From: Pinus tabuliformis
Taxonomy: Eukaryota > Streptophyta > Pinopsida > Pinales > Pinaceae
Length of the DNA stretch: 64,000 nt
Assembly (NCBI GenBank): GCA_031772625.1
Contig: CM062817.1
Coordinates: 948,102,327-948,166,326 of the forward strand
Reading direction: 5' to 3'
Part shown: positions 12,115-24,068 of the stretch, one piece after another
How positions within the stretch are numbered: the stretch's first letter is position 1
Layout: every line of letters starts with the position of its first letter
Notes under the pieces: model-generated
What the model saw: the letters and a program-made list of their open reading frames with translations, nothing else
What the model was told of the DNA's origin: nothing
The model's database searches: none
Position numbers and translations under genes: made by a program

Positions 12115-12126
12115 TGGTATAAGAGA
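12115..12126 (+). other. Primer binding site (initiator Met tRNA type)
   Basis: TGGTATAAGAG resembles the common plant site TGGTATCAGAGC and lies one base after the 5' LTR end. It primes minus-strand DNA synthesis in the family. Confidence 0.7.
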
Positions 12127-12399
12127 GTCTACTCTTCCTTCTGTTTTTTTATGTCCCCAATGAGGTTGAGGTTAACAGAGTTGGGACTCAAACTAATTTA
12201 GCCCTTGAAACATCATCCTCACTGACCCTAATGACCTACCATGTAGAAATAAAATAAAGATGAGGGAGAAGGAGATCCTATCAAATTGTTGCTTTAATAA
12301 TCCTTCGAGTGACAGAAGAAAAAAATGATGGATAGATTTTCCCATATCCTTTGATGGATACAAATAGGTGACACATCTTCATCCAGTGGCCACTTCGAA

Positions 12400-13330
12400 G
12401 CTGATGCCCCCTTTAAGGTACAATTTAATTTTTATATTGTTATATTTGAAGGCTAGATAGATGCACATGCACTAGATAAACTGTTAAATTTGATGGAAGG
12501 ATGCTTCTTGGTCCACAATTTTTGTGATAGAGAAAATATAACTTTTTCACTGCTTAAAGTTCCCCCCACATCAAGGACTAGGGGGAAACTCACTGTGAAA
12601 ACACGGCTATGAAGTATCCTACACTATTTTTATTTGCACTCTCTTATAACTCTTTTAAGGATGTTGTTAAGGAATAAGATTACACTATTGGAAGCTACAA
12701 AGAAAAATATATAAAATGGACTACACTATGGAAGGAAAGGGATGAAGAAGTGCTAAAGTTCATAAATATATTTCATAATGTGAACATGAAGTTGGGTATC
12801 AATGTCTTTGAGAAACATCAAGTGCTCAAGTATCGTTGTTGTCTACACAAATACATATACATAGAAATAGAGTTCCTAGAAATAAATTTTTCTTGGAACA
12901 ACATATTGATATGCTACCAAAATCAAGAAAAAATTTAAATAGAAGATGTGAGACATTGGATGTGTGAGTCTAAAGGAGGGTAAGGGTACCCCAAAACTAT
13001 AAACCAAGGACAAAGACAAGTTTGAATAGTCCAAGATAATCCATCAAAGATGCAAGAAAGTAATAGAAATGGTAAGGAAAAGAAAGAAACAAGAAAGTGG
13101 TGTGAATTCCAAAAGAGCCCCATTCATAACACAAATTAGTGTCACGAAGATTCATTGTTGGTTGAGATGAAATATTCAGAGTTTGACACACATTATAAAT
13201 ATAAACTAGAGATCGATAGGAGGAAATATAATATTGATGTGAAACCTAGTGCCACATTTTCCATGACCAAGGTCCAACAAAGTGAGCCCAAAGATCTAGA
13301 GGAAGGTGAGTGTCTCTTCCACTAATGAAT
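12400..13330 (+). pseudogene. Gypsy gag (capsid) remnant
   Basis: Translated pieces (FEG then IDAHALDK, LNLMEGCFLVHNF, ENITFSLLK) match the start of plant gypsy capsid domains, which coat the element RNA. The open stretch at 12750-12938 (LKFINIFHNV, FEKHQVLKYRC) probably continues it. Many stops and frame changes are present. I could not find a zinc knuckle. The frame start is not determinable. Confidence 0.5.
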
Positions 13331-13720
13331 GTGGGTGAAGGGGGTTCTATTAAATTTCGTTGTAAATAGTGGGAGTCAAAAGGATCTCATCTCAGAAAAT
13401 TTCATTAAATGGTTGGGCCTACCAATAACACCACACCCACAACCATACACCATCATGTGGCTCCACCAACGGTGAGATATCTACGTCATCCACTAGTGTC
13501 ACCTACCCTACAACATCAATCCTTTCATGGAAGAAGTATTGTTTGATGTTTCTCCCCTTATAATTTGTGATGTCTTAATGGGATAAGAAAACTTGTGGAA
13601 GCGTCAAGTTTTGTATGACTCCATACCTCGTACTATCATTATTAATTTAGGTAGAAAACATTATGGGATGCCATAGGTATCCCTTCCTACCACCATTTCT
13701 CTGATCTCTACTAAGAAATG
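13331..13720 (+). pseudogene. Gypsy aspartic protease remnant
   Basis: Around 13355-13430 the peptide reads FVVNSGSQKDLIS followed by KWLGLPITPHPQPY. It matches the family's D-S/T-G protease core and the conserved LGL-PHP-PY stretch that follows. The catalytic Asp is Asn here (VNSG), and stops follow within 40 codons, so the enzyme is dead. It would have cut the polyprotein. Confidence 0.6.
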
Positions 13721-13959
13721 CAATAATATCATCTTCCCGATCGGGAAATTTGTCTTCCTCTTAATTCACTCTAAATGTAAGGGGAAGATTTTTACTAGCC
13801 TCCACACAAGGCTCTTATGTGTGGAAAAGGCAAGTGGATAAGGTCATGGAAGTGTATAGAGACAAATTCTCCGCACGCATAGGGGTACCTTTTCATTGTC
13901 AGGTCAGTCATTCAATCAATATGAGCCTTGGAATATCTTTACCCAATGGGTCAATCTAC

Positions 13960-15190
13960 CACTACTCTCTTCAAGAAAATAAAGAAATCAAGTGGTATAT
14001 CTAGGATTTGCAATAAAAGGGCATATCCAACCAAATTCCTAACCTTTTGGTAGCCCAATTGTAATAATTAAGAAGAGGAATGGGACTTGGAGACTTTGCA
14101 TTGATTATTGAGCCCTCAACAAAATCACATTCAGGAACATGTACCTCATTCCACAGATTAATGAACTTCTTGACCAAATCAAGGGGGCCAAGTAATACAT
14201 AAATATTGATTTGAAGTCGAAATATAACCAAGTTCTAATACAACCCACATATGTGTGGAAGACAACTTTCAAGAGCAAGGACGATCTTTCTGAGTGACTG
14301 GTAATGCCCTTCGGTTTGATGAAGGCCCCCACAAAGTTCATGAATTTAATGAATGGAATTTTTCATCCTTTCATAAACTCATCCATGTTTGTATATCTTG
14401 ATGATATCCTGATGTTCAACAAGAGTTAGGAAGATAATTTGAAACATATTCAACATGTCTTGCATACTTTATGGTAGCACAAGCTATGTGATAATTTGGA
14501 AAAAATCTCCTTTGGAATGGAAAAGCTTCAATATTTGGGTTCCATTATTGATGAGAAAGGTGTGCATGTGGATCCAACTAAGATCAAAGTCACTTGGGAT
14601 TTGACAACCATGACAAGTATCACAAAACTTTGCAACTACTTCTTAAGACTTGCTAGTTTATATAGAAAATTCATGTTCGGGTTCTCTCATATCACTTGGC
14701 CCTTAAGTCAAGTTATCAAGGGAGGAGGAATTTTTTTTTTTGGTCTGAGTCACAATGGAAGGCATTCATTGAGCTAAAACACTACCCTTTCTTTTAACTA
14801 GTCCTCACCTTACGAAACATAAAACAACTATTTGAGAATGAGACAAATGCCTCTTACTACGCTTCTAGTGCAATCCTGACTTAGCAAGGGAATCTAGTGG
14901 CCTATCACAGTGAGACACTCTATGACACTATTCAAAGATACCCCACATATCATAAGGAGTTTTATTCCATTGTGTAGGTCTACCAGTGGTGGAAACAATA
15001 CATTCTTGGGAAGGAGATGATCATCCCCATAAATCATGACCTCTTCAATTTATGCAAATACAAGGGAAACTATAAAATGATATCCATCATAAATGGTCCA
15101 CATATTCGTAGCAATTGAATTTGAACATTAAATACAAAAAGAGTAGCACCAATCACATTGCAAATTTCCTCTGTCAAACCCTAGTAGTGG
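13960..15190 (+). pseudogene. Gypsy reverse transcriptase and RNase H remnant
   Basis: The RT is legible in pieces: GSPIVIIKKRNGTWRLCIDY with a stop in place of the next residue, then [33 protein letters not shown], and the catalytic loop VYLDDILMF near 14395. The thumb and connection continue in the clean stretch 14496-14777 (EKLQYLGSIIDEKGVHVDP). RNase H-like text (YYASSAILT, NLVAYHSETL, YPTYHKEFYSIV) runs from about 14850 to 15060. Stops interrupt every part. In the family this enzyme copies element RNA to DNA and degrades the RNA strand. Confidence 0.8.
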
Positions 15191-15329
15191 AAATGACTAT
15201 TGTTATTAACTCTTGTGGGCACGAGAATTATGTACGGTTGCAACTATACAAAAGTGATCCATAATTTTCTACCACATATAAGATGATGATTGAAGGCTGG
15301 AAATTTCCATACTTACACCTGCATGATGC

Positions 15330-16480
15330 ATAGTTGTGCTAACTGGGACAACTTTATGTTCATTCAACCTACCATGTAATGCTTATTTTTGAGGTGCATT
15401 ATAGTCAGGTAGCAGGGCACTTTGGCATGGAGAATAAAATGGTAGTACTATTGAAGCATTTTTACTAGCCAAAAGTTTGATAGGATTTTTGCAAATATAT
15501 CATGTCCTACACTTTAAGTGTCATTTCCAATCCGACCATCAAGAAGAAAATCATGTACACACCTCTTCCTACTCCTAGTCGGCCTTGGGAATCCATATCC
15601 ATGGACTATATATCTATAATTCCTTCTACCAAGCATGGTAATGACTATGTGTTTGTGGTCATTGATATATTTTCTAAGATGTACATATTGGCTACTTGTA
15701 AGATGAGTATCATAGAATAAGCCATTCCTAAGCTCTTCTTCAAGTGCGTGTGGTTACATTTTCCAATCCTGCAGACCATAATCTCATATCAGGATAGCAG
15801 GTTCTTAAGCACATTCTAGTCAAGATTCTAGTCATTATTAGACACCAATCTTTCCAAGATAACTTCCTTCCACCCCCCTGACTGATAGCCAAACATATGT
15901 TTTCAACATGATTATTATGGACATTTAGGCATTTACAACTCTAACCATCCATGAAATTGGGATCACAGTCTCCCATGTGTTCAACACTTCTACAATAGAG
16001 TTCTTCATAGCTCTACTAGCCACACCACCTTTCAAGAGGGCCTTGGATTTCAACCATTATGTCCCATTGATGTTCCAATTCCCTTTACAAAAACACAAAA
16101 ATAATTTGTACATGTTCAACCCAAAGTTGATAAAGCAAACAATTTTACTAAACACATTTAGCACATATGTGAACAAGTTCATTATATATCACATAAATCC
16201 AATACTAACTACAAACAAAGTCATCATCAACATCAAGTGCCACACAAACCTCAAGTGGGAGACAAGGTTTGGTTGCATTTACAGAAGGAACACCTTCCAG
16301 GGGGCCATTGAAGCTTTAGTGACTCTGTTGTGGACCTTACACTATGATAAAGGTTGTGGGTGATAACACTTTTTAGCTCAGTATCCCCCTATTCCTTGGC
16401 CTACACCCAATTTTCAATGTGGATTGTCCTTGGCAATACCTTCCACCATTGTTGGGAATATCATAAATTGTATACTAACT
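15330..16480 (+). pseudogene. Gypsy integrase remnant
   Basis: The first legible part is a gypsy-like pre-integrase stretch (HYSQVAGHFGMENKM at about 15390). Then comes the catalytic-core part PWESISMDYISIIP and VFVVIDIFSKMYILA at 15580-15690, which holds the first Asp. A later piece near 16250 (HKPQVGDKVWLHLQKEHL) is the C-terminal DNA-contact region. The frame changes several times and stops are common. The ORF at 15977-16363 is mostly a shadow of the C-terminal part. Confidence 0.75.
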
Positions 16481-16701
16481 AAAATCAATAGAGGTCAATG
16501 CAAATTGCATTGAATAAGCCGCGATTGATCAAATCATGGATAGACATGTTAATAAAAACCACCAACAATGGATCCAACTATATCGAGTTGTCAAGGTAGG
16601 CCAACTCTTGGACTAAGGAAAGTGGCTCACTATGGACCAAGTCCAGCAGAAGTTTCCTCATCTCATTCAAGGTCTCAACACAATGGATACCATTGATTCA
16701 T

Positions 16702-16714
16702 AAAGGGGGAGGAC
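16702..16714 (+). other. Polypurine tract
   Basis: The tract aaagggggagga followed by c and TGATCC marks the start of the 3' LTR. Confidence 0.7.
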
Positions 16715-17278
16715 TGATCCAAGTATATATTGGTGGCCACCCACTTATTCCTCTAGCTCATAGTATGATTTTTCTATTTTGGTAGTTTTTAGGTCCTGAA
16801 ATTCTAGAGCCATTTTGAGGCCCTAAACAATTTTTTTTGGGGAAAGAGAAAACTATCTATATATTAGTTGAAATTTTCTCTCCTCATATAGACCTTTCTA
16901 TCTAGATATTATGAGTCTGAAATAGAGATTTTCTGCCAAATTTATGACCCGGGGAAGTTGACCTTCCAACTTACCCCATTGGGGTTAAACATTTAACACT
17001 TCATCTCCTAGATTTAGGGTTTTTCATGTTTAGGGTTGCTTATTGTTTATTCATGATACAAATTCCTTTGATCCTAGTTGTAGCATAGTTCAATAAGGTG
17101 AGTAGACATCATGTCACTTCTCAAAGATAAGTTATCACTACTTGAGCTAGTTTACTTCCATTCTACATGTGAATAGTTTCAACATTTCTTATTTATTAAT
17201 TGAAATTTGATTTTGTTGTACCTTTATGTTTCTATTTTAAATTTGTAGTTAATTTTGTTCCTTCATAAACCCAGATCA
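16715..17278 (+). repeat. 3' LTR of plus-strand gypsy element
   Basis: It starts TGATCCAAG after the polypurine tract and ends cagatCA at the same place where the 5' copy ends (12113). The last 270 bases align well with 11827-12113. The bases cttac follow as a candidate target-site duplication. Confidence 0.75.
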
Positions 17279-17280
17279 CT

Positions 17281-18000
17281 TACATCCATACATAGCTTTG
17301 AATGGACTCATCTTAGTGGACTCTTGTTAGCTATTGTTATAGGAAAATTCTACAAAGTGTAGGTAGTCTTCCCATTTTGTGGGCTGATCCATCACATACA
17401 TACACAACATATCCTCGAATATCTTATTTGTTCTTCTTGTCTTCAAATTTGTTTTAGGATGGTAGGATGTGCTGAAATTTAGCTACATACCAATCCATAT
17501 AAATAATGTTTTCTAGAAATTAGAAGTAAAATTTACATCTTGGTCTGATATGACTATTTTTGGTACACCATACAACCGAAAAAAATCATTCATAAAAAAG
17601 TCTACTATTTGCATGTCTTTGTATGTGGATTGGACTGGTATAAAGTGAGATGCCTTACTCAACTTGTCCACAACCACCATATTTTAGGTGAGATGCTTTT
17701 TCTTTCTGGTAGCTTGGTGATCAAGTGTAATGAAATAATTTCCAATTTCCATTCTGGAATGTAAAGGGTTTAAAAAACTACCGAGGTATTCATATTCTAA
17801 TTTCACTGGATGGAACTCTAAAAATCATGCCAACTATTCAACTACTTACCTCTTCATTCCTATCCAATCAAACTCTTTTCTAAATGTTGTAATTGTCTTC
17901 TAGTACCTTGTATGAGTGGGAAAAGGGATTTTCGCTATGCTCATCTAAAATTAGTTGTTTAAGCTTAGGTACATTAAGAATATATATTTTAATCCTATAG
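17281..18000 (-). pseudogene. Minus-strand gypsy integrase, C-terminus missing
   Basis: The core reads MVVVDKLSKASHFIPV, then DFFMNDFFRLYGVPKIVISD (second Asp), then TSYHPKT, and ends WEDYLHFVEFSYNNSYQES and MSPFKAMYGCK. This is the standard gypsy integrase core. The third catalytic residue, Glu in the usual QTERVN block, appears as Arg (KTRRTN). The protein is cut after the YG-K motif, where some 100-150 residues are usually still to come. Stops are present upstream. Confidence 0.8.
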
Positions 18001-18249
18001 GTTAGAAAACCATCCTTATTTGTTGCATATTCATATTGTCATGCATATTTTATCTTTTGTTGTAGTAGTCCATACACTTCATCATTCAAGGTTGTTGTTT
18101 GTATGTATTCCACATTTTTTTTTTGTTTTACTAGTGACTGACATTTCAGAAGTTTGATGTTCATTTATGCTCAATGCATTTGCCACTTTATTCTCTTTCC
18201 CCTTGATGTGTTTTATATCAAACTAAAATTTTCTCAAAAATGTCATTGA

Positions 18250-19400
18250 TCTTACCTATTTGGCATTAAAATATGGTTGTCTAAAAAAATTCCTGAAACT
18301 AATATGATAAGCAACAAAAGCAAATTTCTTCCCAATAAATAATGACATAAAATTTTCAACGCATGTATGGCTACAACCAATTCAGGATAGTGTTTCTTGT
18401 AATATTTTAATTTTCTAGACTCATATGCAATTACATGATTTTTTACATCAATACTCCACCCAACTCCTCCGTACATGCATTTTTTCAAACAATGTAATCC
18501 TTACTAGCAGCCACAATTTTAAATATTAAAATTACTCTTAATAAATAATTTATCTTTTCAAAAATCACTTGGAAATTTTGTTCCAATTAAACTTAAATCC
18601 CTTTTTCTACAATGAGGTTACGGGTAGCCTAATTTTGAAAATCCTTCACTAAATTTTTGGTAGTACCCTATGATACCCATGGAAGATCTAATATCTTCCT
18701 CATCCTTAGGGAGTCGCCAATTATGATTTCTTTGACATTTTCAGGGCCAGTTGTTATTCCTTCTTTGGAAATCACATGTCCAAAGTATTGAATTTTGTTC
18801 TAATCGTTTTTCATGTTCTTCAAGAGTTTTCAAGTATATTAAAACATCATCAATAAAAATCAACACAAACTTATATAGGTATGGGCTAAACATATTTTTC
18901 ATGAGGAATATGAATGTAGATAGATAATTATTGAGTCCCCAGGGAAGTACCACAAATTCAAAGTTCCGATACTGCGTTCAGAAATAATTCTTTTGTATGT
19001 CTTCGTATTTAATTCTCAGTTGATGGTAACCAAACCATTGGTTTCTTTTTGAAAAAAAGGTGTCCCATCTTGCTTGGTCGAAGAAATAATCTATCATAGG
19101 GAGAAGGTATTTAATTTTAATAATCAAATTATTTAGCTATCTCTAGTTTATACACATTATTAAGGTTCCATATTTCTTCCTTACAAATAACATAAGTTCT
19201 CCCTAGGGAGAAACACTTGGCCTAATGTACCCTTTTTCCAATAGTTCTTGCAATTATAGTTTTAGCTCAATCGTTTTAGGAACACTCATTCTGTAGGGTA
19301 CTTTGGATAGTCACGTGCCTCCAGGTAATAAATATATTGTGAAATATATATCTCCTTTAGGGGTTATTTTTGGAATTTCATCCAAGAATACATATTTAAG
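18250..19400 (-). pseudogene. Minus-strand gypsy RT and RNase H remnant
   Basis: The RT starts near 19390 with text like LPGGT-LSKVPYRMSVPK and ELLEKGYIRPS. It carries the catalytic loop VLIFIDDVLIYLKTLEEHE in the open stretch 18741-18953, where both Asp residues are kept. RNase H follows at 18252-18488 with GVGWSIDVKNHVIAYESRKL and KKHYPELVVAIHALK. Several stops and one frame change separate these. By family knowledge this copies the element RNA and removes it. Confidence 0.8.
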
Positions 19401-19599
19401 CCCTTTGATCACTTGTGCATCATCTTTTTTTTTGGTTTTCGTTTAATCCATAAATTATTCTACTTGCATAGTAAACAATCTTCTTTCCTTCCAAACACAT
19501 CTTTTCAGTTGTACAACCAATATTTTCTTGGTTGATATGGGTCTTAGTACTCCTTTAATATTTTTCACATTTCCTTCTTTTGTACTTCATGTGATGGTT

Positions 19600-19910
19600 T
19601 TGTTTAAGTAGTTTATTATTGGCCTATTTTTCTGTAGCCAATTCATTCCTACCAACAAATAATAAGACCCTAAAGGTAACACATTTATATTCATTAATAT
19701 TGTACATTCATTTACATTTACAAAAAAAAAATTATCTTATATGGTAAGATTTATTTTTCTACCAATTTCTAATTGAACCAGCCAAGAGTTCTTAAATTTT
19801 TAGGTTCTTATCTTACATTTCTCCACAACTTTTGGAATGATATAACTCAAGTTGGCCCCTAAATCTACTAAGGTGGACCAAGATTAGTTTGGAATCATAC
19901 ATTAAATCTC
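19600..19910 (-). pseudogene. Minus-strand gypsy protease remnant
   Basis: The minus strand reads MVDLGANLSYIIPKVVEKC near 19870, followed by a stretch ending PLGSYYLLVGMNWLQKN. This matches the gypsy aspartic protease (usual DSGA motif) and its LGMDWL block. Ser of the D-S-G motif is Leu here. Stops interrupt it. Confidence 0.6.
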
Positions 19911-20049
19911 AATCATTGTTAATTGGTGTTATATTTGGTGGCCCTCTAGTGCTTCATTTTTTCTAGGTATGTTTGTGGCCACATCATTCATTGTAGATAC
20001 TTCTTACACCTCCTATAGAGTTTGGACTATTTTTTTATTATACAAAATT

Positions 20050-20800
20050 TTCTAAGCAAATGAGGTTTGCTCCAACCCTAATCCTTTAATTGTTCCCTCT
20101 CTTTTTCATTAGCATTTCCTCTAATGCTCAAGTCAATTGTTATAGACCCTATTTGAGATTATGTATGTTATGGTTGCGTTTTTCTTTATAAAACTTTGTT
20201 TCTTGATGATTTTTCCTAGAATTTTTGAAACCAAAGAATTTTGACTTTTTATTTCCTACTCCAAATCTATCCTTTCCATTATTAGGCCATGGTTTCAATT
20301 TTTCAATTTTCTATCTAGATTGCTAATAGAAAATTATGGCTTTCTATATAAGGTCATCCATCATTTTCAGGTTATTCATACTTAATCCTTTCTTTGTATG
20401 AAAGAGGTAAACAATGAAGAAAACATTGCACTTTAGCCTTTTCATCATGAATATAAGGAACATATCTCAAAAGATTTATAAATTTGGCCACAAATTTATC
20501 CACACTCATTTGGCCCAACTTCTTGTCATGGAATTCCTTTACTTTGTCATCATAGTATCTCTTTGTGAGATAATTCTCCTTAAAATATTTATGCAACTCT
20601 TCTCATCTCATTGTCGTTTGCTCTATGATGTGAATCATTCTCACTTATTCCCATCATAGTGAGGCATTTCCTTATAGTTGATAAATGACTAATCAAGGTT
20701 TTAGGTTGCTAGAGTACTCATATACTTTGAAGTATTTAGCCATATTCAACAACCATGTCTTTGGTACTTCTTATTTTTTACCATTGAAGGTTGGTGTTCA
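20050..20800 (-). pseudogene. Minus-strand gypsy gag remnant
   Basis: The clean part (20372-20596) reads FKENYLTKRYYDDKVKEF, then GQMSVDKFVAKFINLLRYVP and LPLSYKERI. This is the plant gypsy gag block in which a basic YF-motif and the SV-EY-AKF-L-RF-P pattern are typical. The zinc knuckle is not visible in the decayed text that follows. Confidence 0.75.
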
Positions 20801-21299
20801 GATCTTCTTGAAATCCCTTTGAAGTTATTTTTTCTATTCCTTTCTTTGTTTAGGTGTTTTTGGGAGTGCTTTATTTCATTCCTCCTCACTCTCAGGTTTG
20901 TCATTATCATTCTTAACACTACGATTTGTATTCTTCTACTTGTAGGACTCCTCTTTATCCACCTCTACCTCTAGTTATGGAGGTTTTTTATTTAATCTCT
21001 CAGTCAAATTCTTAATGAGCCTCTACTACTCAACACTTTCTTTCAACAAGTGCTAATTTCTTTCCTTGATGTTGGTCAGTTCCAATTTAAGGTCCTTTAG
21101 AATTTTTAACAATTGTGTCATAAAAGTTGTTGCTTAATCTCCTAATTGCACATAGATATTCTCTCCTTCACTAGGATATTTAATAGATGCTTCTGCCATT
21201 GTTGTTTCCTTTACATCCTAGTTTTGTGTAACATAAACAATAACATAATTAAATCTCGAGTTGTGGGTTGTCCCATACACCTCAATGTTGAACCTAAAA

Positions 21300-21310
21300 C
21301 TCTGATACCA
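21300..21310 (-). other. Primer binding site of minus-strand gypsy
   Basis: The plus strand ctctgatacca reads TGGTATCAGAG in reverse, the initiator Met tRNA type, just outside the LTR end. Confidence 0.75.
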
Positions 21311-21312
21311 CA

Positions 21313-21899
21313 TGTAATGTACCTAAAAATCCATACAAAAAAGAATTAAGTAACATCTACTCTTATCATAAAAAGGGTTTTAAATGGTATTTTTCTCTAT
21401 ACAATTATTTGTCAGTTATTTATAACATAAATTTTCATTTACAATCACCAAATATGTTGCAAGATTTTTATAATGACCCTTTAATCCTAGGATACTCTTT
21501 TCTACAGAATCACAAGGAACCTTATTATAGTTCAAATTACACTTTTAATCGCATATGAATAGTGTATCTTTTGGTTAAACATTACTCATTCACTATATTT
21601 AGTTTATTTTTCATAGCATATCCACTTAATCTAATTAGATGATAGCTCTAAGGAAACATCACCCCTATAAACCTTGTCCCTTAACGCAATAACGTATAAC
21701 TTAAATATCTTCCTTGATTAATATAACATAACACATAACACCCTTCACTTTGTTCCACAGTCTTCATGTATCGATTTTCACACAGATTAATAATGGAACT
21801 TATACTATGGTGCATGATGTTATAGATTTGTTTTTGAGTCTAACTTTCACAACCCAATGGTAAAAACTAATTTATTAGAACCTTGGTTGTAATATTACA
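21313..21899 (-). repeat. 5' LTR of minus-strand gypsy
   Basis: It is bounded by TGTAATGT on the left and AATATTACA on the right, which gives TG...CA ends on both strands and a short inverted repeat (TGTAAT). The primer site lies two bases to the left. The partner LTR is not in the window, so the right edge is inferred. Confidence 0.55.
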
Positions 21900-23944
21900 T
21901 TAACCAACCCCTCCCTTGGGTGAATGGTCTAAAGGTTAGCATATCTATCTGGTCTCATTCCCTTACCATGTGGTCCTATGACGTAGTTTCATCTCACCAT
22001 TGTCATCTGGTCATCACATGGTTGATGGTCAAGATTGTTTGGACAGATCCAACGGTTGGATTGATAAGGCTCTGAAGGAATAGAGTATACTACCCTTACT
22101 CCACATTCAATCCTCTCGTTTTTTTTTTTTATGGCTCTATACTCATATGACTGTCGAGGGCTATGTTGAGTGGGGGAAACCTTTGACCTCAAGCTAATTT
22201 CTCTGGGAATTGCAAGGTATTCTCCTCAGCTGGTTATTAAATCACTTCAAGCGACCATGGTATTATCTAGCTACAGTTTGTACTTGGAATTTTCAATCAT
22301 GATTTTCGGTTGTGCAAGGTAAGTAGAAAGTTCACTATCAACCCCTTTTCCTTATTATTTTTTCGCTTCAGAATGTATTATTTCTCTTATCTAATTACTA
22401 ATTCAATGGCCTATGACAGGATTGATCCTTATTATTTTTTTGCTTCAGAATGTATTATTTCTCTTATCTAATTACTAATCCAATGGCCTATGACAGGATT
22501 GATGGCCTCAGTTCCATGACTTGGTCACCCTCTTGTGTATACTGGACTCAGTAACCCAAGCTTGAGCAGATTTTTGGTCAAGGCGGAGATTCTCAGGTTA
22601 CAAATATTGAGGTTTATCCCTCGGAAACCAAGGGTTTCCCTGTGTTTTGTTAACATAATGAATTTGTTTGTCGGTTTGAAGATTTTACTTCAAAAATTTA
22701 TTTAGACTCATAGTAACACATGTGACGTTTGAATGTTCTGGAAATATTTCTTCTCATTTTAATATTTTCCTTTTATAGTTTTTCTGCTTGGCCATGAGAA
22801 TGTTGAGGGAACTCTATATCATTTCCTATCCTATTTACTTGTTCTACATAAATAGGGTTAATAGTAATGTAACACTTTCATAGCTTTCCCCTTGTGTACT
22901 GGTTGCAGAAAGGTAAAATTTATAAGCTTATCCCTCTTTCGTTCTGATCACTAAATAATGATTTTTTTTATGTATAGGAAATGTGTTTCACTGTTTTGGA
23001 TCCCCTCCTCCTCGTGTAACTTCACCTGTCTTGTTTTAGTATTAATTTTGAATATTCTTTGTTACAATGGCATTTCTTTTTTCCTATATTCCCTTCTTAT
23101 AATTGGCAACGAATTCTTGATTTCCCTTCATGGTAAATATTAAAATGTTTACCAATCCATTGAAATTGGGTTCCAGCTAAATACTCGTCTACATTTCTCT
23201 TATTTTCATTGCATGTTGTTCTTTATTATTTCGGTTGTCTTAGACTATGGATACCCTACCTTCGTTTGACATTTCCACTTCTTTCTAGGTTCTGTGATTA
23301 CTAGATATCCATTTCTTAAGTTTGGGTACAAAAATTCTTGAGATAGGTCCAAGTGAGCCTAGTTAACTATAATTTTTATTAATTATTTTTAGGTTTAAGT
23401 TTACATACTCAATAGGATTGATATTAATATTCTATTCGCAATGATTTTTTCTTATGTATTTCTATCAGTAATACCTTTTTTTTCAGCACGAAAAAAACTA
23501 TATAGTTGTATTGTATTCATTTAAAACATATATATACAATTATGTTGATATGGAAATAGAAATATCTGATATGTAAAAAGAAGGGCGGCATATCCGCATA
23601 GAGAGATAAAGTAATAGAGCCGAAGCAGATCAGAAACATAAAGGTTGCTGTGCCAAGAGTATGTGTGGAGAAAAAAGACAGGAAATGAGGAATGTATTGA
23701 GGAAAATACATACCAGATTGGCAGCACCAAAAATAAAAGCTATATACCAGGTATGGAAAAATCCTGGTACTTTTCCTTTTATTAAGGGTTTCGATATATG
23801 GTACGGATGTCACGATTATATAGTTTTAATCCGAATCAAGTTCCTTAATTGTGATAAAATGCTTTAACCATTTCCGAGTCTAATGTCTAATTTATACATT
23901 AGAAATCTTGGATATTAGTATATCTTTAACATACTACAGTCACT
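21900..23944. other. AT-rich region without recognised gene
   Basis: No family signature was found. Splice-like sites exist (caag/gtaagtag at 22317; ttgcag at 22905), and short open stretches near 22500-22660 and 23661-23760 could be eroded exons, but none is recognisable. Confidence 0.4.
22350..22503 (+). repeat. 77-bp tandem duplication (2 copies)
   Basis: Two head-to-tail units (22350-22426 and 22427-22503) run from ccttattatt to caggattgat. By eye they differ at two positions. Confidence 0.9.
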
Positions 23945-23960
23945 ATACGAATAATTATTC

Positions 23961-24064
23961 TTTTTTTGGTAGGTAAGTACCCACGGGAAATTTGAACCAG
24001 TGACCTATCGCAAGGAGTGCCTTAACAGTACACCCATTCACCGTCAATCCAAAGCCCGTGGGCC
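23961..24064 (-). mobile_element. SINE-like insertion with 16-bp target duplication
   Basis: The 104-bp insert is flanked by a perfect 16-bp direct repeat, atacgaataattattc, at 23945-23960 and 24065-24080. On the minus strand it ends in seven A. It contains GGTTCAAATTT, close to the pol III box B consensus, followed by tcccgtgggtac. These are the marks of a tRNA-derived SINE or a similar retroposon moved by LINE machinery. A clear box A is not seen, and the length is below most plant SINEs, so it may be 5'-truncated or of another type. Confidence 0.75.
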
Positions 24065-24068
24065 ATAC

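Larger units (their letters stand above)
8100..17278 (+). mobile_element. Ty3/gypsy element (plus strand), decayed, 5' LTR split
   Basis: The order is 5' LTR (in two parts), primer site at 12115, gag, protease, RT, RNase H, integrase, polypurine tract 16702-16714 and 3' LTR 16715-17278. The domain order RT-RH-IN places it in Ty3/gypsy. Every domain has several stops, so it cannot act by itself. A solo LTR (8260-11821) lies inside the 5' LTR. The right edge is flanked by cttac (17279-17283), after which a minus-strand gypsy integrase starts in mid-frame, so this element probably inserted into that one. The left edge is uncertain. Confidence 0.75.
17279..21899 (-). mobile_element. Ty3/gypsy element (minus strand), truncated at integrase
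   Basis: Reading leftward from the right there is an LTR (21313-21899), a primer site, gag, protease, RT, RNase H and integrase. The integrase stops in mid-domain exactly at the edge of the plus-strand gypsy LTR. The missing integrase end and 3' LTR are not found left of that element, so they were lost or are too diverged to see. Confidence 0.75.

Noticed and set aside
22300-23760. Splice-like sites and short frames that might be exons
   Set aside because: No protein family could be recognised and no consistent exon chain could be built.
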